DNA of 64,000 nucleotides, taken from NCBI GenBank assembly GCA_003245715.1, contig QKCJ01000038.1, positions 1 to 64,000 of the forward strand, given 5' to 3'. Source of the DNA: a bacterium. Lineage in GTDB: Bacteria > Planctomycetota > SZUA-567. The position numbers and the translations under genes were made by a program. Below are positions 52,690 through 61,882 of the stretch, piece by piece (the stretch's first letter is position 1; each line of letters opens with the position of its first letter). The notes under the pieces are model-generated. The model was not told the origin of the DNA. It ran no database searches and worked only from the letters and a program-made list of their open reading frames with translations.

Positions 52690-53782
52690 TTTCCGTGTAT
52701 TGATCCATGTGATCCTTTTCCTGACAGTATTGGGTGCGCTTTGCGTTCCCAATACTGTCATTATTGCTGGGGAATATCTTCCCGATATGGAAACACACCT
52801 GCGTGTTATTTTTACCGCCAAGAACGAAGCTGATATCAGTTCGGAAGTTAATGGCAAGATCAGTAAGGTGCATCTTTTGGCCGGGGATTCCTTTAGTAAA
52901 GGGCAATTGATTCTGGAGCTGGATAAATCTGTTTACCAACCGGCACTCAACCAGGCCAGGACTAATCTGAAACTTGCAGAAGCCAATTTTGACCGCGTAA
53001 AAAAAATTGTTTCCGGTAAACTCCAGATTATTGAAGCTCAGGCAGCAGTAAAGGCGGCTGAGGAAAATCTGAATTTTCTTGAGCTTGTTCACAAAGATAA
53101 AACTAAAGTATCTAAAGCAGAAGCTGTCTTTGATGCGGCACAGAAGGAGCTTGATTCACTGATTGCCATGCAGAAAAGCAACGAGGCGTCCGTGTCGCAG
53201 GTTGCAAATGCAAGGCGTGACTTTATTGTCGCGGAAAGTAATCTGAAAATGGCGGTTTCTAGTGAAAATGTTGAATTGGCTACGGCAAACAAGGACGTTG
53301 CAAACGCGAGCTATAAACTTCAGGATGTGATATCATCCCAGAAAACAATTATGGCGCAGGCAGAAAACGATCTGGCCAAAGCGCAAACGGCTTATGCCGC
53401 TGCAGAAAGAGAATGGAAGGCATGTGAGATAGTCGCTCCTTATGACGGGCGTTTGTCTGCGGTCAGAGTTAATGAACATGAAACGGTGTCGTTTGGGCAA
53501 CCTCTGATCCGGATTGTGGAGGACACTGTTCTGTATGCCCGGTTTCTTGTTCCCGGAGAGTATTTGACGAAAATTCCGCCTGGTACAAAGATAAGTATAT
53601 TCGTTCCGGTTACCGGTCAGACAATTTTGGCGGAAGTCAAGCGCACTAGCGCGGAAGTTGATCCTGCCAGTAATACTTTGGAAATTACCGCCGAGCTTGA
53701 CAATAATGACGGAGTACTCCGATCGGGCTTTACAGGATGGATAGACCGCAATGTAATCGGTGCCGGGAGCAGAAAGCCATGA
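52661..53782 (+). CDS. HlyD/RND-type periplasmic adaptor
   Basis: 373 residues. One N-terminal membrane segment (about 12-36, VLIHVILFLTVLGALCV) and the adaptor: lipoyl half-motif (ISSEVNGKISKVHLLAGDSF, about 58-78), a long alpha-hairpin (95-245), second half-motif APYDGRLSAVRVNEHETVSFGQPL (about 262-285) and a beta-barrel. It bridges inner-membrane partner and outer-membrane factor. The following gene starts inside it (ATGA), so it works with the GAF-HlyD and M50-HlyD proteins. Confidence 0.88.
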   Translation: MLQQKKHHVNFRVLIHVILFLTVLGALCVPNTVIIAGEYLPDMETHLRVIFTAKNEADISSEVNGKISKVHLLAGDSFSKGQLILELDKSVYQPALNQARTNLKLAEANFDRVKKIVSGKLQIIEAQAAVKAAEENLNFLELVHKDKTKVSKAEAVFDAAQKELDSLIAMQKSNEASVSQVANARRDFIVAESNLKMAVSSENVELATANKDVANASYKLQDVISSQKTIMAQAENDLAKAQTAYAAAEREWKACEIVAPYDGRLSAVRVNEHETVSFGQPLIRIVEDTVLYARFLVPGEYLTKIPPGTKISIFVPVTGQTILAEVKRTSAEVDPASNTLEITAELDNNDGVLRSGFTGWIDRNVIGAGSRKP

Positions 53783-55137
53783 CATCTTCCCCTGATCCTT
53801 TTTTTTTACAGAAAAGTCTGCAGACGCTGGGAAAAATTAACAGCCTTATTCTCAAGGCCGGAGATCAGCCTGAAATTGTCGCGCTTGAGTTTTTCATATT
53901 AAACGAAACTGCTGGCCTTTTACCTTATGATCGTGCAGCTCTTTTTTCACCTGAAGGTACGTCACTTCTTGGTGTTTCGGGAACCAGTGATCCTGACTGC
54001 AACAGTCATTTTTCAGACCTGCGAAAAAGAGTTCTTCGAGATCTTGGTCGAATTGAAAAGCCTGTAATTCTTCAGGAGTCAGAGTTTAATGCTGCTGAAA
54101 ATTTCCAGTTATGCCGCGAAGAGAATGGAGGAACTTCGATTCTTTTACTGCCTCTTGTTTATCAAAACGAATGCGTTGCGTTCTTGTGGCTGGAACGTTG
54201 GCAGGGGCGAAAGTGGGTAGCTGCGGAAATGGTACTCTTGGGCAGCCTCTGTGATGGTTATGCAAAGTTCTGGCACTGGATCGCGCGCAAACGTCCGTCT
54301 CTCATTAGTCTTGTCCGGTCAAAAATAACAAAAAAACGTTTGATTATTTCCGGTGTTGTTTTTGCGGTTCTTCTTTTGTTTCCATTACCTCTTCGCGTTG
54401 CCGCGCCTTGTGAAATTGTTCCGGAAAACCCGGTCGGCATCACTACCCGCATTGATGGGGTCATTGATAAAGTACTGGTCCGCCCCGGAGATCAGGTGAA
54501 GTCAGGCGATATACTTGCTCGTTTTGACCAGAATGTAATTGCTGAGGAGTTAAAAGAGGCAAGACAGCAGGCGGCAATGTATGAAAAACAGTTATTACGT
54601 ATCCATGCTGAAGCATTTAAAAATCCAAGTTCAAAGGGGGCGCTTGCAATAACTATGGCTCAGTTAGAGCAGGCAAAAGCGCGTCTGGAGCTTGCAGTTT
54701 TTTATTCCAGACAATCCACGGTGCTTGCCCCGACCGGCGGGACGGTCGTGATGGGAGATCCGCATGAATGGGAAGGGCGGCCAGTCAGGGTTGGTGAGCG
54801 CCTTATGCTTCTTGTCGATCCGCAGCAGAGCAAAGTCCGCATCGAATTGCCTCAGGATGATGTGGTTGATTTTCCAGAAGATGCGGCGGTAAGGGTTTTA
54901 CTGAATGCCAGATCTGCTGATACTGGAAATGCAGTCCTGTCGTATGTGGCTAATCACGCACAGGCAGATAATACCGGAAAAGTATATTTTATGGCGGAAG
55001 CAAAGTGGCAGAAAGGAAAGCCCTCTGTTCGAATGGGCCTTAGAGGGACAGCTGTTGTGTATGGCAATACGGTTCCTCTTGGTTATGTCCTTATCCGCAA
55101 GCCTTTGGTTTGGCTCCGTAATGTTGCAGGATGGTGA
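53779..55137 (+). CDS. GAF domain fused to HlyD-type adaptor
   Basis: 452 residues from the ATG that overlaps the previous stop (an in-frame start 14 codons earlier has no support). The N-terminal cytoplasmic half (about 8-175) is a GAF-like sensor (LLPYDRAALFSPEGTSLLGV, SILLLPLVYQNECVAFLWLE). A membrane helix near 195-212 (IISGVVFAVLLLFPLPLRV) leads to a lipoyl/HlyD domain (TTRIDGVIDKVLVRPGDQV, about 230-250), alpha-hairpin and barrel. GAF-HlyD fusions occur with M50-HlyD proteins. The GAF part may sense a small molecule or signal to gate export. Confidence 0.85.
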   Translation: MTSSPDPFFLQKSLQTLGKINSLILKAGDQPEIVALEFFILNETAGLLPYDRAALFSPEGTSLLGVSGTSDPDCNSHFSDLRKRVLRDLGRIEKPVILQESEFNAAENFQLCREENGGTSILLLPLVYQNECVAFLWLERWQGRKWVAAEMVLLGSLCDGYAKFWHWIARKRPSLISLVRSKITKKRLIISGVVFAVLLLFPLPLRVAAPCEIVPENPVGITTRIDGVIDKVLVRPGDQVKSGDILARFDQNVIAEELKEARQQAAMYEKQLLRIHAEAFKNPSSKGALAITMAQLEQAKARLELAVFYSRQSTVLAPTGGTVVMGDPHEWEGRPVRVGERLMLLVDPQQSKVRIELPQDDVVDFPEDAAVRVLLNARSADTGNAVLSYVANHAQADNTGKVYFMAEAKWQKGKPSVRMGLRGTAVVYGNTVPLGYVLIRKPLVWLRNVAGW

Positions 55138-55140
55138 TAT

Positions 55141-57267
55141 ATGGCAGAACAGGAACCCATGCTGCCGGTAATCCGTCCGGATCTGGAATTTTTTCCAGCA
55201 CCCCATGAGGAAAACGGTGAGCCGTTCTGGATGGTACGCGATCCCGTTCATTCCCGATATAGCAGGCTCAACTGGGCGCAGATGAAACTGGTTGAGCAGA
55301 TGCGTGAGCCTCACACCCTTGATGAACTTCACAAACTTGTTACTGAAAAAACGCCGCTTCATTTTTCACGATCAGATTTGGAGCAAGCTGTCAAAGATCT
55401 TATCCAGAATGAGTTGACCGTTGCAACATTAAACCAGCATCCGGAAACCCTGCTAATAGCTCGTAAACGCAAGAAAGTTCACCCGTTGCGCTGGCTGTTG
55501 CATCATTATTTGTTCTTTCGCATACCGATTCTTCGTCCGGATAATTTTCTTGAACGCAGCCTTTCGGCGGTTTCAGTGCTTGTTTCGCCCATGGCGCTGA
55601 TGTTTTATGTTTTAGCAGGTCTTTTTGGCCTATATTTTGTCACACAGCAGTTTGATACCTTTATTAATACGTTCCCCCGATTCTATACTTTATCAGGGGC
55701 TTTTGCCTATGGGCTTACAATTATCTGCGTAAAGGCAATACATGAATTCAGCCATGCCTATGTGGCAAAGGCGATGGGGAACCGTGTTGCGGCAATGGGG
55801 ATTACGATGATTGTCCTCTGGCCTGTTCCCTATTGTGACGTTACCGATAGTTGGCGAATGGATAGTCGCCGCCAACGTCTGCTAATAAGTTCAGCAGGAG
55901 TGCTTTCAGAACTGGTGGTCGGGGCATTGGCGCTTTTGGGGTGGGGATTATTTCCTGAGGATAGTTTGGGGCGCAGTATATGTTTTATGCTGAGTACAGT
56001 GGCGGTGTTGGGGACTGTTCTGGTAAATCTTAATCCGGGAATGCGTTTTGACGGATATTATGCTCTTGGCGATCTGCTTGGTATTGACAATCTCAGGCCG
56101 AGGGCATTTAACATCGCCCGTTGGTGGTATCGAAAGATTCTTTTCGGAAGTAAGGCCGCCTGTCCGGAAACTCTCAGTAAGCGTCGTTTTGTGTTGATGA
56201 TTTCCTTTGCGATTTATTCCTATCTTTACAGCCTTTCGGTTTATATTGGTATTGCCATTTTTGTTTATTATGCCTTTACCAGGACATTAGGAATGCTGCT
56301 CTTTTCAATTGAGATATATTCTTTTGTGCTTCAGCCGGTATTCCGTGAGCTGCAGCGGTTGTTTCAGGGGCGGAGTCATTTTTTTCGCATCCGCCACAGT
56401 GTCGTCTGTGCATCGATTATTACCCTGTTATTTCTCTGGCTCGTGATTCCGTTACCAAGGCGCGAGTCTTTTCCGGCGATAACTGAGCCGGTGCAGGAAC
56501 AGCTTCTGTATGCCAATCATGAGGGTGAACTTGCGGATGTCTCGCTTGTCCGTGGAGGCATAGTGAAAAAAGGACAGCTGCTTTTCCGGGTTTCATCTAA
56601 ATCTTTAAGTTCGTCTTTGAGGATTGCCGAACAACAGGTCAGGCTTGCACAGGCGCAATTGAATCTTTCAAATAGTCTAGAGAATGAAAGCCGTGCATTT
56701 TTGAGGGAAAAGCAAGAGGACTATCGCCGTGCGCAGGCAAGAAAACGTTCCCTTGAAAAACAGATTAGTCAGAACCGGGTTTTTGCCCTTTTTGATGGCA
56801 AAGTTCATGAGTGGGGCGATACGTTGCGCGATGGCGTGGATGTTGCGCGGCAGGAGCGTTTGGGAAGTATTGCTATTGAGAAATCCCCAATTATCATTGC
56901 TTATGTCCCAGAAAAGAGCATTGCCGGGGTTTTTCAAGGTCAAAAGGTGCGTTTTGTCAGTAAAGCCGGATCATGCAGCATCAACGGCAAAATCAGCAAG
57001 GTTTACCCTCAACGTACGATTTATCTGCAACATCCGGGTTTGTCTTTTTTATACGGCGGTCCGTTGCTTGTTAACAGAGACGGTGGCAATATCAGGTTGT
57101 TGGATTCTTATTATCAGATTGAAATAAAAATTGACGATGCAGATCATATTTCCTGCGTTCGTCTTGGCCAGCCCGGACACATCTGGCTATATTCTGCAGG
57201 CCGGTCATACTTCGTCGAATTTGTCAGGCATGTACAGCATGTATTGATGCGTGAATTCAGTTTTTAA
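55141..57267 (+). CDS. M50 site-2-type metallopeptidase fused to HlyD hairpin, with PqqD-like N-terminal domain
   Basis: 708 residues. Residues about 29-100 resemble a PqqD/RiPP-recognition winged helix (SRLNWAQMKLVEQMREPHTL, DELHKLVTEKTP, LEQAVKDLIQNEL). The M50 core follows: membrane helices, zinc motif H201-E202-F-S-H205 and the third-ligand motif NLNPGMRFDGYYALGDLL with D304, both intact. More helices lead to a HlyD-like region (about 455-640) with YANHEGELADVSLVRGGIVK, a helical hairpin and barrel strands. Proteins of this class sit with TolC and HlyD genes in loci for large surface proteins. Here it is the only candidate inner-membrane motor or gate, as no ABC ATPase is in the operon. 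It could cut a leader in the membrane and pass the substrate on; that is inference. Confidence 0.86.
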   Translation: MAEQEPMLPVIRPDLEFFPAPHEENGEPFWMVRDPVHSRYSRLNWAQMKLVEQMREPHTLDELHKLVTEKTPLHFSRSDLEQAVKDLIQNELTVATLNQHPETLLIARKRKKVHPLRWLLHHYLFFRIPILRPDNFLERSLSAVSVLVSPMALMFYVLAGLFGLYFVTQQFDTFINTFPRFYTLSGAFAYGLTIICVKAIHEFSHAYVAKAMGNRVAAMGITMIVLWPVPYCDVTDSWRMDSRRQRLLISSAGVLSELVVGALALLGWGLFPEDSLGRSICFMLSTVAVLGTVLVNLNPGMRFDGYYALGDLLGIDNLRPRAFNIARWWYRKILFGSKAACPETLSKRRFVLMISFAIYSYLYSLSVYIGIAIFVYYAFTRTLGMLLFSIEIYSFVLQPVFRELQRLFQGRSHFFRIRHSVVCASIITLLFLWLVIPLPRRESFPAITEPVQEQLLYANHEGELADVSLVRGGIVKKGQLLFRVSSKSLSSSLRIAEQQVRLAQAQLNLSNSLENESRAFLREKQEDYRRAQARKRSLEKQISQNRVFALFDGKVHEWGDTLRDGVDVARQERLGSIAIEKSPIIIAYVPEKSIAGVFQGQKVRFVSKAGSCSINGKISKVYPQRTIYLQHPGLSFLYGGPLLVNRDGGNIRLLDSYYQIEIKIDDADHISCVRLGQPGHIWLYSAGRSYFVEFVRHVQHVLMREFSF

Positions 57268-57374
57268 ATACTCATTACTATCAATGGACTTTTAATGCGT
57301 CTTTTATTAACCGTAGAATTTCGGCATTAGGTCCCAAAATTGTGTAGGCCAAATTCATTTGTAAAATTAAATTC

Positions 57375-57690
57375 TTAAAAATGCTTCTTGTAATAAGACG
57401 GTGTGCACCCATATTGTTTTTTGAATCAACGGGCAAGGACGTTGCCACCAGAAAGGGCAACTTCCAATGCGAGATGAATGACAGACATTTCGCTACTACG
57501 TAAAAGGCTTGCAGCTTCTTGCAGACGAATTTGCAGCATGTACTCCAGAGGCGTTACTTTATATTTTTTTGTGAATACCCTAAAGAAATTGGTTCGAGAC
57601 ATATGTGCTGTATCAAGCATGTCATTAAGGGACATGTCGTTTTGAGGATTCCTGACAAAACCAATTTGGTATGGGATTATAACCCGTTAA
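57375..57690 (-). pseudogene. Remnant of an AraC-family regulator
   Basis: The minus strand encodes the C-terminal double HTH of an AraC protein: SLNDMLDTAHMSRTNFFRVF, VTPLEYMLQIRLQEAASLLR, MSVIHLALEVALSGGNVLAR. A TGA at 57426-57428 then interrupts it, and the frame resumes as FKKQYGCTPSYYKKHF before its natural stop at 57375. A CGA to TGA change explains the break (family: A-R-x-F-K-K). The N-terminal two thirds are missing; the frame upstream opens only after TAA near 57690. The residues GGNVLA, replacing the usual GFxDxNYF, also look decayed. Confidence 0.8.
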
Positions 57691-58202
57691 CCTGCAGTCT
57701 GCGGGTCTTATGCTAAAAGTTCCTAGTATGACCCGGTAAAATTCTTGCCATGCAACAAAAGAACATTTTTCTTAACTTCACTATTTGGCTGGCATCCATG
57801 TAAGCCATTTCCATATTTTGCCCATGGCTCTCAAAATTTAATCTTATAACCTGCCCCCCCCCTCAAGATGTAACCTAGGTGTCGCCGGCTTGTCTGCTGC
57901 AATGCACGGTGAGCCAATTAAAAAAACACAAATAGAAGTAAATAGTCTTCGCAGCAAATACTGTTGATTGATATTGCTATTTTGCCCTCCTTTGTGCTTA
58001 TTTTGACGTTAACAAGCTAAATCATGTGGTGATTGTTGTATAATTATAAAGAAGCAGCAATAATTGTGTTTTTGCATCTGAGTGAACGCCGATTTTTTAT
58101 AAAATGAAAAATTTTACAACAATAATTCAGAGAGTGCCATCTTTGCCTGGCATTGCCAAAACTGGGGAGGGCTATGAATATTTCTTTTAGTATTGGAGAC
58201 AA
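57691..58202. other. Decayed region with C9 homopolymer, no intact gene
   Basis: A run of nine C (57854-57862) lies in this AT-rich gap. On the minus strand, shifting one base at the tract joins two stretches open together for roughly 60 codons (up to the stop near 57713), which may be the remains of the N-terminal half of the AraC gene beside it. I cannot confirm a domain. The part 57950-58202 contains no clear site. Confidence 0.35.
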
Positions 58203-59051
58203 TTACAATTGTGTGTTTTTCTTCCTCCATGAATTAGGTGAAATAGCATGTGACTTTGTAAAGCTGTTAATGAAATGTTTGTCCGTATTGTAGCCACAGT
58301 TATGTGCTATTTCCTTGATCGGCAAGTCAGTCCCGACGAGTAATTTCTCTGCGTTTTTAAGTTTGCATAGTTGTAAATATGCTACAGGTGTCAGGTTTTC
58401 ATGTTCATTGAAATATCTTAACAATGTTGAACGGCTGATTTTCATCTGCTTACATACATCGTTGATATTAATATTATTCGCCACCTGAGAATGGATAATT
58501 GATTTCGCAATTTCAACAGTTTGCCTAGTATTGTCATGTGCCACAGACTCTCTAGCGGCATTACCTGCGCCGCAAACTGAAAGTATTTCATATAGATACG
58601 AAATAAGTTTATAATTATCTTTATGCTCGGATTCGAAGAGAACCAGCATTTTTTTTAGTAGCAGTAGCACTTTGTTGATTTTTACGTTAATTACCGGATG
58701 GTTTATATTCAGTTTTAACGCGTTTAAGTATCCTGGCACGTCAGGTCCGCTCAGCTGGTACTCCCACCATTCCCATGGAGAAGACGACTCATCACCCATA
58801 TTTATTAGTGTTCCCGGCATTGCCAAAAAGAGGCAGCCCTTTCTCAGAGTATAATGATTTCCCAATGTCTCCAACCAGCCCGTCCCCTTAGTGATAAGGC
58901 GGAGGGTTATACCGTTAGGATATTGTCTGGAGTGGAAGTTTCCCGCACTATTAAAATAAACCATTTTATGGCACCATATGCTGGCTCCATCTGGTGGGAA
59001 AGCTTGAAACCAGTGATGATATTGCCAGCGCTCATTCTTTTTGTGAGTCAT
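58203..59051 (-). CDS. AraC-family regulator beside the GH95 gene
   Basis: 282 residues. Cupin (about 30-110; NGITLRLITKGTGWLETLGN, RKGCLFLAMPGTLIN) and double HTH (about 180-278; INDVCKQMKISRSTLLRYFN, IKEIAHNCGYNTDKHFINSF, ISPNSWRKK). GAGGG precedes the start. It is divergent from the GH95-like gene with an inverted repeat in the gap between them, so it probably activates that gene on a fucoside-type signal (inferred). Confidence 0.86.
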   Translation of the reverse strand: MTHKKNERWQYHHWFQAFPPDGASIWCHKMVYFNSAGNFHSRQYPNGITLRLITKGTGWLETLGNHYTLRKGCLFLAMPGTLINMGDESSSPWEWWEYQLSGPDVPGYLNALKLNINHPVINVKINKVLLLLKKMLVLFESEHKDNYKLISYLYEILSVCGAGNAARESVAHDNTRQTVEIAKSIIHSQVANNININDVCKQMKISRSTLLRYFNEHENLTPVAYLQLCKLKNAEKLLVGTDLPIKEIAHNCGYNTDKHFINSFTKSHAISPNSWRKKNTQL

Positions 59052-59071
59052 ATTTGTACCCTCGACAATGC

Positions 59072-59089
59072 AAATACATACCTGTATTT
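59072..59089. promoter_or_regulatory. Inverted repeat between AraC and GH95, candidate operator
   Basis: AAATACA (59072-59078) and TGTATTT (59083-59089) with a 4-base centre, a perfect 7-bp dyad in the 153-bp gap between the divergent genes. The size fits a dimeric regulator. Confidence 0.45.
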
Positions 59090-59204
59090 ATTTGAATAAC
59101 TTGTATGTTGGTATATTATCAAAAGGTAACTGATAAGCAAATTTATATTATAAAATATGTGCTTAAAATATGTACCTTAGCCTAAAGACAGGAAAAAGAA
59201 TATT

Positions 59205-61466
59205 ATGAATAGTGAATTACATTGGGAATTTCCACTTACTCGCACGCATTGTGGTATTCTTCTTGGTAACGCCCGGATGGGAGTTATGTTGTGGGGGCAG
59301 GAAGACACCCTGCGAATAACAGTGGGCAGAGCTGATTTGTGGGACCATCGTGGCGGGATGCAATGGACGGATAAACAAAGTTACAACAATATCAGGACCT
59401 GCCTTGAGCGAGAAGACCGGGAAGGGCTTAATGCTTTATTTAGAACTGATACCGAGGGCATTCCGGGGCAACCGTCGAGGCCGTCAGTAATTCCTGTTGG
59501 CAGGATTGACCTTCATCTTCCTCAGGGCTCTGAATTAAGAAATGCCACGTTAAATATACATACGGGACAGGCACGAATTTGTTACCGTTATCAGCAAAAT
59601 GATCTTACACTTGAACTTTATTTGTCAATGGAATTTGATCTGCTTGTCATGCATACAATCGGCAATCAGGATTTCTCCATTTCCAACCATCCTTCATGGC
59701 AGACGCTTGGTGACAATCTGAAAGATCGTTCATTTACAGAGCCGGAGATGATACCGAGCAGTAAGTATAATGGCTGGATCCAGAAGTTTCCTTCCGACCC
59801 TGATTTTTGCCTTCTGTATGAGAAAGTCAATACGGGGTTTATATTATCAACAGCTAAAGCATCAGATGGCAGAAGCGCTTTTGACGCTGCTGAAAGTTTG
59901 ATTAATGCTTATGATAGAGCCGGATCTGTCGCCAGTTCTGAGGCAAGTTGCAAGTGGTGGCGCGAGTGGTGGAAGGAAACGCCGGAGATCTCAATTCCTA
60001 ATAAAATCATTGAAGAGTCATATTATTACGGGATGTACAAATTTGCTGGTCTGGCGCAACCTGAAGGGGTTGCCGCGACCCTACAGGGACCATGGGTTGA
60101 AGATTATCAACTCCCGCCCTGGTCAAATGATTATCACTTTAATATTAATGTCCAGATGTGCTACTGGCCGGCGTATAAAGGTAATCACCTCGACTGCTTA
60201 AGGCCATTGTTTGATCTGATTTTCTCGTGGGAAGATACGCTTATTGATAATGCGAGAAAATTTGCCGGTGTCAAAAACGGACGCATGCTCCCGCATGCTG
60301 TGGATGATCGCTGCACCTGCATGGGGGGATTTTGGACAGGAAGCATTGATCATGCCTGCACAGCATGGATAAGCCAGATGATGTTTGATTATGCGCTGTA
60401 CAAACCGGATTTTGATTTCCTGAGGGCAAAGGTATTGCCATTTATGCGGGGCACGATGGATGTCTTTGTTGCTATGCTTGAGAAAGATGCTGATGGTATT
60501 TACTCTTTACCGGTTAGCGTCAGTCCGGAGTATGGTGGGGCGCACATGAAAGCATGGGGGCGGAATTCAAGTTTCCAGCTGGCCGCTATTCACCGTCTCT
60601 GTGATAATCTGCAGCGAGCGTGTGATATATTAAAAATCAGACCTGATCCTGTATGGGCTGATATCATGAAAAATCTCCCTAAGTGCAGCCTGGCAGATGC
60701 AAACGAAAATCTATGGGCAGATACTGAAAAAAACAATCAGAATCAAAATAAAAAAATGATCGCATTGTGGGAGGGATGTGATCTTGATGAAAGTCATCGT
60801 CATCATTCCCATTTGGCCGGTCTTTATCCGTTTGATTCGTTTGATGCTTCAGATGATAAATGGCGAGAAATCATATCAGAATCAGTAAGACATTGGATTA
60901 GTCGAGGCATGGGTAAGTGGACTGGTTGGAGTATGCCCTGGGCTGCAATTTTACATAGCCGCTTGAGAAATGGGCGGATGGCTGAGTTGATTCTTGAAGT
61001 TTGGAACAGGGTTTTCACAAATTATGGGCGTGGCACTTTACATGATCCAGACTTTAGAGGGTTGACATTGATGGGGCATGTGAGAAATTATACGGTAAAA
61101 AATACTGAAATCATGCAGATGGATGCTGGTATGGGCGTGTGTGGTGCGATACTTGAGATGTTTGTATCCGAGCAGCGCGGCATCCTGCACATCATGGAAG
61201 GAATGCCTGAGAATTGGAAAGAATGCTCATTTAAAGGTATCCGTGCTTCTGGCGGTATTTTGATTGATGGGTGCCGGAGTAATTACAGTACGACTGAAAT
61301 ATTAATACGAGCTAAGGCAGATACTATAATTAAGATGAAAAATCCATTCTCAGAAAATTTAATTTTAGTTAATGGTGAAATCATGAAGATTGATTCTGTG
61401 GACAGTCTGATTATATTTAATGCAGTAGAAGGTGAATCATATGAATTGTGCGGTATAAAAAAATAA
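59205..61466 (+). CDS. GH95-like glycosidase (alpha-L-fucosidase/galactosidase family), cytoplasmic
   Basis: 753 residues, no signal peptide. N-terminal beta-domain (1-230; LGNARMGVMLWGQEDTLRIT), a helical linker and an (alpha/alpha)6 barrel: FNINVQMCYWPAYKGNHLDC with the N-x-N pair, SVSPEYGGA, ALWEGCD, HRHHSHLAGLYPF, MGKWTGWSMPW, then a C-terminal beta-domain. These match GH95, an inverting family acting on alpha-L-fucosides or alpha-L-galactosides. The start is supported by AGGAAAAAG. It is divergent from an AraC gene. No transporter for its substrate is in the window. Confidence 0.83.
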   Translation: MNSELHWEFPLTRTHCGILLGNARMGVMLWGQEDTLRITVGRADLWDHRGGMQWTDKQSYNNIRTCLEREDREGLNALFRTDTEGIPGQPSRPSVIPVGRIDLHLPQGSELRNATLNIHTGQARICYRYQQNDLTLELYLSMEFDLLVMHTIGNQDFSISNHPSWQTLGDNLKDRSFTEPEMIPSSKYNGWIQKFPSDPDFCLLYEKVNTGFILSTAKASDGRSAFDAAESLINAYDRAGSVASSEASCKWWREWWKETPEISIPNKIIEESYYYGMYKFAGLAQPEGVAATLQGPWVEDYQLPPWSNDYHFNINVQMCYWPAYKGNHLDCLRPLFDLIFSWEDTLIDNARKFAGVKNGRMLPHAVDDRCTCMGGFWTGSIDHACTAWISQMMFDYALYKPDFDFLRAKVLPFMRGTMDVFVAMLEKDADGIYSLPVSVSPEYGGAHMKAWGRNSSFQLAAIHRLCDNLQRACDILKIRPDPVWADIMKNLPKCSLADANENLWADTEKNNQNQNKKMIALWEGCDLDESHRHHSHLAGLYPFDSFDASDDKWREIISESVRHWISRGMGKWTGWSMPWAAILHSRLRNGRMAELILEVWNRVFTNYGRGTLHDPDFRGLTLMGHVRNYTVKNTEIMQMDAGMGVCGAILEMFVSEQRGILHIMEGMPENWKECSFKGIRASGGILIDGCRSNYSTTEILIRAKADTIIKMKNPFSENLILVNGEIMKIDSVDSLIIFNAVEGESYELCGIKK

Positions 61467-61882
61467 TCTTGAAGTGACAAACGTTCATTACGAAAAAACG
61501 GCGTACTTCTTTGGTGTGTACACCAAATCACATAGATACACGTCCTTCTTTAAGCGTAGAAGTTCACCACGATGAAGCTATTCTCAAAACCACCTCAATA
61601 TTTTCAGAACACTCAGTCAAGAACTTCGCCATTGCGCAAGACATAATCAAAATATTTCAGCTCAGGTTATCTTATGGCTTGAGTTCTTTGCCGCCAAGAC
61701 AGATGTATAAGCTTCAGAGCCAAACTGTAATGCCTGATGTGGCCGCCTAAAACTACAGAAACACTGCGGACTTTAAAGTTGTTCCTGCAATTTTTCTGGT
61801 ATAGATATGCTCCTGCGTTTGCGATGCAGTTATTGACGTATTATTGCCAGTAAATGATAATTAATTCAAAGAGAGCCGATAG
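61467..61882. other. Intergenic, no gene seen
   Basis: The GH95 and AraC genes are convergent here. An open frame at 61511-61750 has no ribosome site, and its product has no recognisable fold, so it is not called. No clear terminator stem was found. There is no repeat or mobile-element end. Confidence 0.4.

Noticed and set aside
61511-61750. 79-codon frame after GH95
   Set aside because: No ribosome site and no recognisable fold.
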